A stretch of 64,000 bases of DNA, taken from Bacteroidales bacterium. Lineage in GTDB: Bacteria > Bacteroidota > Bacteroidia > Bacteroidales > UBA932. The first letter of the stretch is position 1, and the number at the start of each line of letters is the position of its first letter. Position numbers and translations under genes: made by a program. The notes under the pieces were generated by a model, which searched no databases, was not told where the DNA came from, and saw only the letters and a program-made list of their open reading frames with translations. The stretch spans positions 40,974 to 104,973 of the forward strand of contig JAFUDQ010000006.1 of assembly GCA_017459075.1 (NCBI GenBank). Direction: 5' to 3'. Shown here one piece after another: positions 36,192 to 48,298 of the stretch.

Positions 36192-38123
36192 TTAAATATT
36201 TACGTCTTCAAGTTCTTCCGCAGACCTTAGGTTCTGGCGGATGAAGTTCTGGCGGTCAATAGTATTGGCCCCCATGTAGAATTCCATGATGTCCTGAATA
36301 GACTCTTCGTCAGAGAGCTTTACAAGGTCCAGCCTCATGTTTTCCCCTATGAAGTCTACGAACTCATTGGATGAAATCTCTCCGAGACCTTTGAACCTGG
36401 TGATTTCCACGCCGGTCTTAAGCTCTTTTACGGCAGCCTCCTTCTCTTCAATGCTATAGCAGTAGCGGGTCTCTTTTTTGTTGTGGACGCGGAAAAGGGG
36501 AGTCTGGAGAATATGGACGTGAGCCCTTCGGATAAGGTCCGGATAATACTTCATGAAGAAGGTAAGAACCAGCATGCGGATGTGCATTCCGTCATCATCG
36601 GCATCGGTTGCGACGATGATGTTGTTGTAGCGGAGGTCTGCGAGGTCTTCTTCTACTCCAAGGGCCGATATCAAGAGGTTAAGCTCTTCATTCTCAGCTA
36701 CTTTACGGCGGCTCTCCTTGTAGCAGTTGATGGGCTTGCCCCTAAGGCTGAATACCGCCTGGGTGTTGGCGTTGCGCACCTTGGTGATGGTTCCGCTTGC
36801 GGAATCACCCTCGGTAATGAAAATGCTTGACGCCTCTTTGAAGTCTTCCTTGTCCTTAGCCACCTTGTCATTGTAGTGGTAGCGGCAGTCCCTCAGTTTG
36901 CGGTTGTAAACGTTAGCACGCTTGTTCTTTTCCCTGGTCTTTTTCTGGATTCCGGCAATCTCCTCGCGCTCTTTCTGGGATTCGCGTATCTTCTGCTCCA
37001 GGATGGGGACAATCTCCTTGTGCATGTGAAGGTAATTGTCCAGTTTCCTGGAAATGAAGTCATTGATGAAAGCCCTGATTGTGGGGCCGCGGTCTATGCT
37101 TCTGGAACCATCCTCATTGATGATGTATTTGCCATCCTCATCTTTCAGTTCCTTCTCCCACATATATGTAGAGCCCAGCTTGGTCTTGGCCTGGCCTTCA
37201 AAAATAGGCTCCTGGATGTGAACGCTTACCGCTCCTACAACGCCCTGGCGGCAGTCTTCCGGCTTGTAATCCTTTTTGAAAAAGTCCTTGAGAGTTTTGG
37301 CTATGGCCTCCCTGAACGCTGCAAGGTGGGTTCCGCCGTCGCGGGTGTTCTGGCCGTTTACGAACGACGATATGTTTTCTCCGTAGGCACTTCCGTGAGT
37401 GAGGACGATTTCTATGTCTTCATCCTCCAGATGGATGGGAGCGTAAAGCGGGGTCTCTGTCAGATTCTCGTTGATAAGGTCCAGAAGTCCGTTGTCGCTC
37501 TTGTAAGTTGTTCCGTTGTAAACGAGTGCGAGGCCTTTTTTCAGGTACGAGTAGTTTTTGACCATGGTTTCTACATAGTCATTGTGATACTCGTATTTGC
37601 CGAAGAGTTCTACGTCCGGGGTAAAGCGTACGTAGGTTCCGTTCTTTTCAGTGGTAGGGCCCTTGCCGCTGTCTTTCAGTTCGCCGAAGGCATAGCTGGC
37701 CCAGGAAGTCTCCCCGTTACGGTACGACTGTACGTAAAATGATGAGGAGCAGGCGTTTACGGCTTTCGTGCCCACACCGTTAAGGCCGACGGCTTTTTTG
37801 AAAGCGCTGTCGTCAAACTTACCTCCGGTATTCAACTGGCTTGTCGCCTTGACAACGGAATCAAGGGGGATTCCGCGGCCGTAGTCGCGTACCGTTACTT
37901 CCGTTCCGACGATGTCTATTTTCACCTGCTTTCCAAAGCCCATGGAATACTCGTCGATTGAGTTGTCCACGATTTCCTTAAGCAGGACGTAGATACCGTC
38001 TCCGGGGTTGTCTCCATTGCCCAGGCGGCCTATATACATACCGGGCCTGCGCCTGATATGTTCTATTCCTTCCAGGGTGCGTATGTTGTCGTCTGTGTAT
38101 TTTACCTCTTTTACCTCTGCCAT
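36192..38123 (-). CDS. parE: DNA topoisomerase IV subunit B
   Basis: A 643-residue GHKL ATPase subunit of a type IIA topoisomerase. The N-terminus has LEGIEHIRRRPGMYIG, then LLKEIVDNSIDEY with catalytic Glu50 and Mg-ligand Asn54. The transducer domain follows. The TOPRIM domain has EGDSASG and DADDDGMHIRML. I assign ParE over GyrB from the IRRRPGMYIGRLGNG form. parC is not adjacent. This is the first gene of the leftward run to the sugar porter. Confidence 0.88.
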   Translation of the reverse strand: MAEVKEVKYTDDNIRTLEGIEHIRRRPGMYIGRLGNGDNPGDGIYVLLKEIVDNSIDEYSMGFGKQVKIDIVGTEVTVRDYGRGIPLDSVVKATSQLNTGGKFDDSAFKKAVGLNGVGTKAVNACSSSFYVQSYRNGETSWASYAFGELKDSGKGPTTEKNGTYVRFTPDVELFGKYEYHNDYVETMVKNYSYLKKGLALVYNGTTYKSDNGLLDLINENLTETPLYAPIHLEDEDIEIVLTHGSAYGENISSFVNGQNTRDGGTHLAAFREAIAKTLKDFFKKDYKPEDCRQGVVGAVSVHIQEPIFEGQAKTKLGSTYMWEKELKDEDGKYIINEDGSRSIDRGPTIRAFINDFISRKLDNYLHMHKEIVPILEQKIRESQKEREEIAGIQKKTREKNKRANVYNRKLRDCRYHYNDKVAKDKEDFKEASSIFITEGDSASGTITKVRNANTQAVFSLRGKPINCYKESRRKVAENEELNLLISALGVEEDLADLRYNNIIVATDADDDGMHIRMLVLTFFMKYYPDLIRRAHVHILQTPLFRVHNKKETRYCYSIEEKEAAVKELKTGVEITRFKGLGEISSNEFVDFIGENMRLDLVKLSDEESIQDIMEFYMGANTIDRQNFIRQNLRSAEELEDVNI

Positions 38124-38145
38124 AAGCCTATTATCTCATATTCTG

Positions 38146-38153
38146 CAAATTTA
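38146..38153 (-). promoter_or_regulatory. Promoter of parE
   Basis: TAAATTTG on the minus strand. The leader to the ATG at 38123 is about 16 bases. Confidence 0.6.
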
Positions 38154-38166
38154 GCAAAAAAACAAC

Positions 38167-38194
38167 AAAAAAGCCGTCCATCGGACGGCTTTTT
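38167..38194 (-). terminator. Terminator after the ferredoxin gene
   Basis: AAAAGCCGTCC, ATC loop, GGACGGCTTTTT: a perfect GC-rich hairpin with A and T runs on either side, 19 bases past the ferredoxin stop. Confidence 0.85.
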
Positions 38195-38212
38195 AGAGTA
38201 ATTAGCTAAAAA

Positions 38213-38386
38213 TTACTCGCCAGGTTCAATTGCACCGGTAGGGCAAACACCTGCGCAAGTACCGCAGTCAAGGCAGAGATTAGGGTCGATGCTGTAAACA
38301 TCACCTTCATTGATAGCACCTGCAGGGCACTCACCCTGGCAAGTTCCGCATGCTACGCATACGTCGGGATTGATTTTGTAAGCCAT
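38213..38386 (-). CDS. 2[4Fe-4S] ferredoxin
   Basis: A 57-residue electron carrier with two complete clusters: Cys10, 13, 16, 20 (CVACGTCQGECP) and Cys38, 41, 44, 48 (CLDCGTCAGVCP). The size and symmetry match clostridial-type ferredoxins. It is the natural partner of the pyruvate:ferredoxin oxidoreductase encoded at 43.7-47.2 kb. The ATG at 38386 is chosen because the extension upstream has no family similarity. It is a single-gene unit with its own promoter and terminator. Confidence 0.95.
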   Translation of the reverse strand: MAYKINPDVCVACGTCQGECPAGAINEGDVYSIDPNLCLDCGTCAGVCPTGAIEPGE

Positions 38387-38427
38387 GTTATTTCCTTTTA
38401 ATTGTTGTTTGTTCAAATTGTGTCATG

Positions 38428-38435
38428 CAAAAATA
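38428..38435 (-). promoter_or_regulatory. Promoter of the ferredoxin gene
   Basis: TATTTTTG on the minus strand, about 42 bases before the ATG at 38386. Confidence 0.6.
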
Positions 38436-38516
38436 TGGGATTAAATTTGAATAATCAAGATTTATAAGCAACTTTGCTCCGATTTTTGCAAATATCATCC
38501 CAAAAGCATTCTTAAT

Positions 38517-39602
38517 ATGAGAAAATTGATGATATATATACTGGCCATCGCCATGAGTATAGTCGGCGTTCAGGCCCAGACAGAGAAGCCAGTAGACGTC
38601 GAAGGGGTAGCCCGCTTTGACAAGACAGTCCATGACTTCGGAGACTTCCTTCTGTCCGATGGGCCCGTATCCTGCTCGTTCTCTGTCAAGAACATAGGCC
38701 AGAGACCGTTTGCGATATTGCAGGTTGTCTCTTCCTGCGGGTGTACCGATGTCACCTGGACCAAGTCCCCGGTCAAGGAAGGGGAGAGCGGCATAATTTC
38801 CGCAACCTATTCCAATGACCAGGGAGCCTATCCTTTTGAGAAGACCCTGACCGTATACATCTCATCTCTAAGCAAGCCAGTTATCCTGCGGCTTCGCGGA
38901 AATGTGACAGAAAAGAAGAAGCCGCTGGCAGAGCTCTATCCCGTACACATCGGCAATCTGGGACTGAAAGAGACTGAATTCAAGGTCGGAAATATCAACC
39001 AGGGAGGGGAGAGAAGTGATTTTGCGATGGTTGCCAACATCGGCAAAAAGCCGCTGAAGGTTAGTTTCAAGGATGTATCGGCAAATATTGATATTAAAAT
39101 TGAGCCTGAGGTTATTCCCGCGGGAGGTACCGGCAAAATAGTCTACACTGTGAGGTCTGACAAGAATCTCTGGGGAAAGAACTGGTACAAGGCCGTTCCT
39201 GTTGTTGACGGGAAGGCCGGAAAAGCCCTTCAGTTCTGGGCTTTTACCAAGGAGGACTTCAGCGGATGGAGCCAGGAGCAGAAGAACAAGGCTTCCCAGC
39301 CAATGGCGGAGTCAAGTACTTTTAATTTTGGCAAAATCAAGGCTGGAACGCCAGTGGAGGCTGTTTTTAATCTCCGTAACGATGGCAAGAGTCAGCTGAA
39401 ACTTTACAAGGCAGACAGCGATAATCCCGCCGCAAAGCCCGGTTCGCTCCCTTCGCTCGCTCCCGGAGCCAAAGGCACCTTCAAGGTTTCCCTTGATACC
39501 TCCAAACTCCCTAAGGGTGAGGTCCTTGTTATTGTCACCCTTACCACCAACTCTCCCCTGCGTCCCATCGTCAATCTCTTTGTCTCCGGCGCCATAGAGT
39601 AG
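38517..39602 (+). CDS. DUF1573 domain secreted protein
   Basis: A 361-residue protein with a signal peptide (residues 1-20, ending VQAQ). The mature part has immunoglobulin-like DUF1573/ASH-type repeats: DKTVHDFGDFLLSDGPVSCSFSVKN then VVSSCGCTDVTW (the family's CGC), and a related unit near the C-terminus (ESSTFNFGKIKAGTPVEAVFNLRN). A middle unit near residues 145-230 is looser. These domains are assumed to be structural or to bind other surface proteins. The gene ends 3 bases before the long inverted repeat at 39606-39736. Confidence 0.85.
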   Translation: MRKLMIYILAIAMSIVGVQAQTEKPVDVEGVARFDKTVHDFGDFLLSDGPVSCSFSVKNIGQRPFAILQVVSSCGCTDVTWTKSPVKEGESGIISATYSNDQGAYPFEKTLTVYISSLSKPVILRLRGNVTEKKKPLAELYPVHIGNLGLKETEFKVGNINQGGERSDFAMVANIGKKPLKVSFKDVSANIDIKIEPEVIPAGGTGKIVYTVRSDKNLWGKNWYKAVPVVDGKAGKALQFWAFTKEDFSGWSQEQKNKASQPMAESSTFNFGKIKAGTPVEAVFNLRNDGKSQLKLYKADSDNPAAKPGSLPSLAPGAKGTFKVSLDTSKLPKGEVLVIVTLTTNSPLRPIVNLFVSGAIE

Positions 39603-39605
39603 AAT

Positions 39606-39736
39606 AAAAAAATTACAAGTATCTCTTTCCCTGCCGTCGCCCTTTGGGCGACCCCTCCCATCGCAAGCGATGGGCCCCTCCCTCTTATTCTGCCGAGGGT
39701 GGCAAAGGCGACGGAAAGAGATACTTGTAATTTTTT
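39606..39736. repeat. 131-base inverted-repeat element with three internal hairpins
   Basis: Arms 39607-39630 and 39713-39736 are perfect 24-base complements, with GTCGCC/GGCGAC extending inward. Between them lie three self-complementary hairpins: GTCGCCC-TTT-GGGCGAC (39636-39652), CCCATCGC-AA-GCGATGGG (39657-39674) and CCCTC/GAGGG (39680-39699). The outer arms end in A-run and T-run, so it can act as a terminator in both directions between the DUF1573 and M16 genes. The complex core suggests a small mobile or repeated element. No reading frame was found in it. Confidence 0.75.
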
Positions 39737-39744
39737 ATCCTTTC

Positions 39745-42567
39745 TTATTCTTCTTCTGAAGTTTTGGCCGGACGCATGATGATATCTACAGCATTGCCGG
39801 AAGCAAGGATTTCGCCAAGAATACCCTTGATATCCTCTGCGGTAAGAGCCGCAACAGCAGCCTCGTAATCAGCATCGCGGTTGAAACCATAACGATGGAA
39901 ATCACGAACAACACCAGCCCAGTAAGAAACAGTCTCACGACTCTCAGGGATATTCTTCTCAAGGTTCTTCTTAGCCATATCAAACTCTTCGGCCGTAGGA
40001 CCATCCTTTGCAAGAGCCTCAAGACCCTCCTTTGCAAGGGAAATAAGCCTGTCAGCCACAGCCGGCTTGCAATCGAAGTAAACCTGAAGCAGGGCCCTGT
40101 CCTTAGGCTCGAAAGAGAACGCATCCATAACCTGGGCACCGTAAGTGCCACCCTCATCCTCGCGAAGCGAAGTGACATACCTCATGTTAAGGATATACTT
40201 GGCAGCTGAAAGAGCAACCTCCTTCTTGCGCTCAAACTTGACAGGAGCAGAGTAAACACGAAGCACTGTAGTCTTGGGAGTCTCCATGTCAACAGCCTGG
40301 TCATCAACCCTTGCACCAGGAACAATGTCATTGTTCCAGTCTACAAACTTAGTGGCCTTCTTGCCCTTAGGCAGGGAACCAATGTACTTCTCTACAAGAG
40401 GAAGAACAGTTTCCGGGTCAAAGTCACCGCTAATCTGGAAGGTAACACCGGCCGCATCGGCAAAAAGTTTGCGATAATTCTTCTCAATCGTAGCAAGGCT
40501 GGCCTTTTCAAGGGTCTCGGGAGAAATCATCTTGATACGGGGATTGTCGCCATAGATGGCCTTGTACATCTGTTGCTGGAACTTGTAGTTAGGCTGGTTT
40601 ACAAGGTTCGGAAGGATAGACTCAATCTGCTTGAGGCCCTGGCTGAACTCTTCCTCGTCAAAGCGAGGCTGGGTGTAGTAGAGATAAACAAGCTGAAGGG
40701 CAGTCTCAATATCCTTTGTGGTACTTGAACCTTGAATACCATGCCTAAGCGAGTTAACATAAGGACTTACTGTGATGTTCTTTCCTGCAAGCATCTTGGA
40801 AACAGTCATTCCTGAGAACTCTGCCACACCTGTGTTACTAAGGTAAGAACCAAACACGCTGCCGTCAAAGCTGTCAAGATCTTCTGTGGCGATGAGGCTC
40901 TCTCCACCATCCTTAGAAAGGTTGATGAATACACGGTCTTTCTGGACATCGTTCTTGTAGATGATAACCTTTACTCCGTTGGCAAGAGTGTAAACGTTTG
41001 CACCGAAGACATCGGCCTCAGGCTTTCCGGCCTTGCTGCCCTTAAGAGCGGCAGGATCAAGGAAGGCCTCCGGAAGATTCTCAACCACGTTGGGCTTAAT
41101 ATCCGCATTGCGTACAGCAGCAAGGATGTTGTTGATTTCCTCTGCGGTAGGGCTTACAAGTCCTTCTTTCTCAGGGCCTTTGTAAAGAACTACCAAGCTG
41201 TTATGGGCCTTGATGAGCTCCGGAATAGCCTGGTTGATAATCATGGAATTAATCTGTGAGAAGAGCATTTGGGCAAGCTGATACTCATTGTCCGGCTCCA
41301 TGAAAGGACGATTCTCAAAGAAATTGTAGATGAGGGGATAAACCAGCTGAGAGTTCTGGCGGGTCTCTGCCTTGTTCGCAGCTGACTCATAGTTGGCAAG
41401 GATGTCATCCTTTGCACGTTTGAACTCGTCTTCAGTGATACCGAAGCGGCGAAGTTTCTCTACCTCTGTAAGGAAGGCCTGAAGAGCCGTCTGGGCCTCA
41501 CCCTCTTTTGCGGAAACATTACCCATTACAACCTCTACGAACCTGTTGAGGTTACCCATTCCAAGGTTTGCGTTAAGGAAAGGAGCGTTGGCCTTTGAAG
41601 TGATGTCATTGAATCTCTCCTGTGCCACATGGCTGATGATTTCCTTTACATTGTCCATCATGAAAGCCATGATGCTGTTGTTAAACTCCTTGGGAGTGGC
41701 CTCCATCTCCCAGAGCACCTCGAAGTTGATACCGGTAGCCTCCGGGTCTGTGATTATACCAATACGAGGCTCGCTGAACTCTTCGAACGGGAAAGTAGCC
41801 TTTGCCTGGGGATTCTCTTCCTTTGGAATGGCACCGAAGATTTCCAGGATTTTGCCTTCTACGTAATCCACATCAACATCGCCAACGACGATAAATGCCT
41901 GCATATCAGGATGATACCATGTCTTGTAGAAGTTAACAATGCTCTCCGGCTTGAAGTTAAGAAGATTCTCCTGGCTGCCGATGAGTGTGCACTCTCCGAA
42001 TTTATTGTTGCCATAATAGTAGGGGAGAGCCTTCTCATGCATCCTCCACTGGGCGTTGCGGCGGGCGCGACGCTCCTCTACAATAACACCGCGCTCCTTG
42101 TCAATCTCCGCCGGCTCGTTAAGCACGTAGTGGGCGTAATTCTGCATGATAAGGATACAGGTATCAACAACTGTAGGGCGGATAAGAGGGATATTGTTGA
42201 GCATGTAGACTGTCTGCTCTACGCCTGTGGAAGCGTTTACATTGCCACCGAATGATGCTCCGATGCTCTGAAGCCAGTCAAGGATTCCCTTTCCGGGGAA
42301 GTCTTTTGTGCCGTTGAAGCACATGTGCTCCAGAAAGTGGGCCAGACCGTCCTGGTCAGGAGTCTCCTGGATTGCACCTACGTCTGTTGCCAGATAGAAT
42401 TCTGCGCGTCCGGCGGGCTTCTCATTATGCCTTATATAATATGTAAGGCCGTTTTTAAGTTTGCCGACTTTTACTGCAGGGTCATTGGGAAGTGTCTGCA
42501 TTTGCTGTGCAAACATTGCGCTTATCCCAAAAAGCAGCGCAGCTGCTGAAAAGATGAATTTCTTCAT
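39745..42567 (-). CDS. M16 family zinc protease (PqqL-like), two-unit form
   Basis: A 940-residue periplasmic metalloprotease with a signal peptide (about 1-20, ending MFAQ). The inverted zinc motif HFLEH (His77, Glu80, His81) is in the first M16 domain, followed by the distal Glu in EIDKERGVIVEERR. A second, inactive M16 repeat fills the C-terminal half, as is usual. Related enzymes degrade peptides or process iron-binding ligands. It has its own promoter and its stop lies 8 bases past the hairpin element. Confidence 0.9.
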   Translation of the reverse strand: MKKFIFSAAALLFGISAMFAQQMQTLPNDPAVKVGKLKNGLTYYIRHNEKPAGRAEFYLATDVGAIQETPDQDGLAHFLEHMCFNGTKDFPGKGILDWLQSIGASFGGNVNASTGVEQTVYMLNNIPLIRPTVVDTCILIMQNYAHYVLNEPAEIDKERGVIVEERRARRNAQWRMHEKALPYYYGNNKFGECTLIGSQENLLNFKPESIVNFYKTWYHPDMQAFIVVGDVDVDYVEGKILEIFGAIPKEENPQAKATFPFEEFSEPRIGIITDPEATGINFEVLWEMEATPKEFNNSIMAFMMDNVKEIISHVAQERFNDITSKANAPFLNANLGMGNLNRFVEVVMGNVSAKEGEAQTALQAFLTEVEKLRRFGITEDEFKRAKDDILANYESAANKAETRQNSQLVYPLIYNFFENRPFMEPDNEYQLAQMLFSQINSMIINQAIPELIKAHNSLVVLYKGPEKEGLVSPTAEEINNILAAVRNADIKPNVVENLPEAFLDPAALKGSKAGKPEADVFGANVYTLANGVKVIIYKNDVQKDRVFINLSKDGGESLIATEDLDSFDGSVFGSYLSNTGVAEFSGMTVSKMLAGKNITVSPYVNSLRHGIQGSSTTKDIETALQLVYLYYTQPRFDEEEFSQGLKQIESILPNLVNQPNYKFQQQMYKAIYGDNPRIKMISPETLEKASLATIEKNYRKLFADAAGVTFQISGDFDPETVLPLVEKYIGSLPKGKKATKFVDWNNDIVPGARVDDQAVDMETPKTTVLRVYSAPVKFERKKEVALSAAKYILNMRYVTSLREDEGGTYGAQVMDAFSFEPKDRALLQVYFDCKPAVADRLISLAKEGLEALAKDGPTAEEFDMAKKNLEKNIPESRETVSYWAGVVRDFHRYGFNRDADYEAAVAALTAEDIKGILGEILASGNAVDIIMRPAKTSEEE

Positions 42568-42627
42568 TTGTGAATATTTTTAATTTAAATTTTGTCCGTG
42601 TTATAATATATAAACGTATAAACTCTG

Positions 42628-42635
42628 CAAATGTA
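42628..42635 (-). promoter_or_regulatory. Promoter of the M16 protease gene
   Basis: TACATTTG on the minus strand, 61 bases before the ATG. Confidence 0.55.
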
Positions 42636-42669
42636 ACAAAAATAAAGCCGTTTATTGTGATTTTATGCA

Positions 42670-42677
42670 TATCTTTG
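42670..42677 (+). promoter_or_regulatory. Promoter of the LysR gene
   Basis: TATCTTTG on the plus strand; the leader to the ATG at 42699 is about 16 bases. Confidence 0.6.
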
Positions 42678-42698
42678 CTATAAGATATTCTTATTTAT

Positions 42699-43664
42699 AT
42701 GGCAGAGTATTTTGAGGATTTCAAACTTAAGGTTTTCCTGACCGTTTCCCGCCTGGGCAGTTTCACCCATGCCGCCAGGGAACTTGGCGTTTCCCAACCG
42801 GCTGTGAGCCAGAATATTACTTCCCTGGAAAAGAGCCTGGGTGTGAAGCTCCTTGAGCGCCGCCGTGGCGATGTTTTCCTGACCGATGCCGGCCGCTCTT
42901 TTGTGAAATACGCCCGGCAGATTAATTATTGGTACGATGCCGCCGACCGAATGTTCGGGGAGCAGGGCCTTGCCACTTCCGGCCGCCCTGTCAGAATCTC
43001 TGCCGATGCCATCTGCGCGGATTACATTCTGCCAAAAGCCTTGTCCGTGCTGTATTCTTCACACCCGGAGCTGGCTTTTGAGGTGATTCCTGCCGGAGAG
43101 TCGGAGAGCATTGCTGCGAGTGTCTTTGAAAAGGAGGAAGAGGTGCCGGATGACCTGCAAGTTCCTGGTACTCATTTTGGTAAGCCTTCGGATGCCGATG
43201 TTGAGGTGACGGCCTCACCCAGTCCCAAGACCATGGATTTTGAAGGCGAGAGCCGTCTTGCCGGGGTTATGGATGCCGTCCTGGTGGCTTCTCCTGTAAA
43301 CAGGGCAATGTCTAAGGCGGCATCGGCCACGGAAGGTGATAAACTGCCTTTTTCTACCATCGCCGGAGTGCATGTGTCAAATAAATTCGCCGTTTGGAGC
43401 GGTTATCGGGAGTTCCTGGCACCGGATATTCTTGCGAGGGTTTGCCTTTGCTCTTCATCAGCAGAACTTATAAAGTCGATAGTGCGGGAGTCTGACCATA
43501 TTGTCGGTCTCCTTCCGGAGCCGGTTGTTGCCGACGATATCCTGCAGGGGCGGCTTCAACGGCTACCCGTCCGCCTCCCGGAACTCACCTTCGATATCCA
43601 TTTCAACCCCCTTCCCGAATTCGCCGGCCGCACCGTCTGCACCCTCCTCAAAGAATCCTTGTAA
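42699..43664 (+). CDS. LysR-family transcriptional regulator
   Basis: A 321-residue protein. The winged HTH occupies residues 8-66 (FLTVSRLGSFTHAARELGVSQPAVSQNI, cited by segments FTHAAREL and SQPAVSQ), followed by the linker helix and an effector domain. The effector domain contains an unusual insertion at about residues 144-187, rich in Glu, Asp and Pro, between the first and second strands. It is divergent from the M16 protease and convergent with nifJ, so either could be a target. The effector is unknown. Confidence 0.88.
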   Translation: MAEYFEDFKLKVFLTVSRLGSFTHAARELGVSQPAVSQNITSLEKSLGVKLLERRRGDVFLTDAGRSFVKYARQINYWYDAADRMFGEQGLATSGRPVRISADAICADYILPKALSVLYSSHPELAFEVIPAGESESIAASVFEKEEEVPDDLQVPGTHFGKPSDADVEVTASPSPKTMDFEGESRLAGVMDAVLVASPVNRAMSKAASATEGDKLPFSTIAGVHVSNKFAVWSGYREFLAPDILARVCLCSSSAELIKSIVRESDHIVGLLPEPVVADDILQGRLQRLPVRLPELTFDIHFNPLPEFAGRTVCTLLKESL

Positions 43665-43665
43665 T

Positions 43666-43703
43666 AAAAAACAGCCATTCACGCAGGTGAATGGCTGTTT
43701 TAT
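43666..43703. terminator. Bidirectional terminator between the LysR gene and nifJ
   Basis: ACAGCCATTCAC, GCAG loop, GTGAATGGCTGT, with A-run before and T-run after. Confidence 0.88.
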
Positions 43704-43717
43704 CAGATAGGTAAAGA

Positions 43718-47248
<3,531 letters not shown>

Positions 47249-47287
47249 GTTAGATTTAGATATAGTTTTTAGATTTTGTCCGATGTT

Positions 47288-48178
47288 TTATTGGAGCTGC
47301 TGGAGCCCTTCAATTGTAACCTCTGCACCTGCGGTGCGCTTTACAAGACCCTGAAGGACTGTTCCGGGGCCGATTTCCATGAAATAGCCGGCTCCGTCTG
47401 CAACCATGCTCTTTACAGACTGTGTCCATCTTACCGGGCTGGTGAGCTGGGCAAGAAGGTTGGCCTTGATAACCTCAGGCTCTGTCTCTGCCTTTGCCGA
47501 TACATTCTGGTAAACAGGGCAGACAGGCGCGTGGAACGGGGTTTTGGCAATAGCCTCTGCCAGTTCTGCGCGGGCAGGCTCCATAAGAGGGGAGTGGAAG
47601 GCTCCGCTGACGGCAAGGGGCAGGGCCCTCTTTGCGCCGGCAGCCTTGGCAGCCTCGCAGGCGGCCTCTACGGCAGCCTTTTCTCCTGAGATGACAACCT
47701 GGCCGTCTGAATTGTAATTGGCAGCGACAACCTGGCCGGGAACTTCTTCGCAGATGGCTTCTACCTTCTCATTGGGAAGGCCGATGATGGCAGCCATCGT
47801 TCCGGGAACGCTCTCACAGCATTTCTGCATGGCCGATGCCCTTATTGCAACAAGCCTGAGTGCGTCTTCAAAGTCCAGCGCACCGGCGGCAGCCAGTGCT
47901 GAGAACTCTCCCAGGGAATGACCTGCAACCATGTCCGGGGCAAAGCCTTCATAGCACTTTGCCAGAATGACTGAATGCAGGAAAACGGCTGGCTGGGTAA
48001 CCTTGGTTGCCTTCAAATCTTCGGCCGTGCCGTTAAACATTATGTCTGTAATTTTGAATCCTAAAATTGCATCTGCCTTGTCGAAGAGTTCCTTTGCAAC
48101 AGCGTTGCTTTCATAGAGCTCTTTTCCCATACCCGGGAACTGGGAACCCTGACCGGGGAAAACGTATGCTTTCTTCAT
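47288..48178 (-). CDS. fabD: Malonyl-CoA:ACP transacylase
   Basis: Loads malonyl groups onto acyl carrier protein for fatty-acid synthesis. The 296-residue enzyme has FPGQGSQFPGMG (7-18), nucleophile Ser88 in GHSLGEFSAL, and catalytic His195 in SGAFHSPLM. The ATG at 48178 (MKKAYVFPGQG) is preferred over an upstream ATG that adds five unrelated residues. It precedes nifJ on the same strand by 40 bases with no clear promoter between, so the acetyl-CoA source and fatty-acid entry may be cotranscribed. Confidence 0.95.
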   Translation of the reverse strand: MKKAYVFPGQGSQFPGMGKELYESNAVAKELFDKADAILGFKITDIMFNGTAEDLKATKVTQPAVFLHSVILAKCYEGFAPDMVAGHSLGEFSALAAAGALDFEDALRLVAIRASAMQKCCESVPGTMAAIIGLPNEKVEAICEEVPGQVVAANYNSDGQVVISGEKAAVEAACEAAKAAGAKRALPLAVSGAFHSPLMEPARAELAEAIAKTPFHAPVCPVYQNVSAKAETEPEVIKANLLAQLTSPVRWTQSVKSMVADGAGYFMEIGPGTVLQGLVKRTAGAEVTIEGLQQLQ

Positions 48179-48205
48179 ATAAAAAATACTCATATATTAA
48201 GACTG

Positions 48206-48213
48206 CAAATTTA
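48206..48213 (-). promoter_or_regulatory. Promoter of fabD
   Basis: TAAATTTG on the minus strand, divergent from the element at 48226-48233. Confidence 0.6.
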
Positions 48214-48225
48214 TTGATTTTATTT

Positions 48226-48233
48226 TATATTTG
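48226..48233 (+). promoter_or_regulatory. Promoter of the NSS transporter gene
   Basis: TATATTTG. It ends 2 bases before an in-frame ATG at 48236, so that ATG cannot be on the transcript start-side; the coding start must be further down. Confidence 0.65.
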
Positions 48234-48298
48234 CAATGAATAACCAAAGAGAGAACATTATCGTGCAAGGACATCCTCCCCGCAAAAGGAAGATGCTT

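Noticed and set aside
36876-37742. 288-residue open frame antisense to parE
   Set aside because: Antisense shadow, no family features.
48236-48298. Longer start for the NSS transporter (ATG at 48236)
   Set aside because: The promoter element ends 2 bases before this ATG, so the transcript would start inside the extension.
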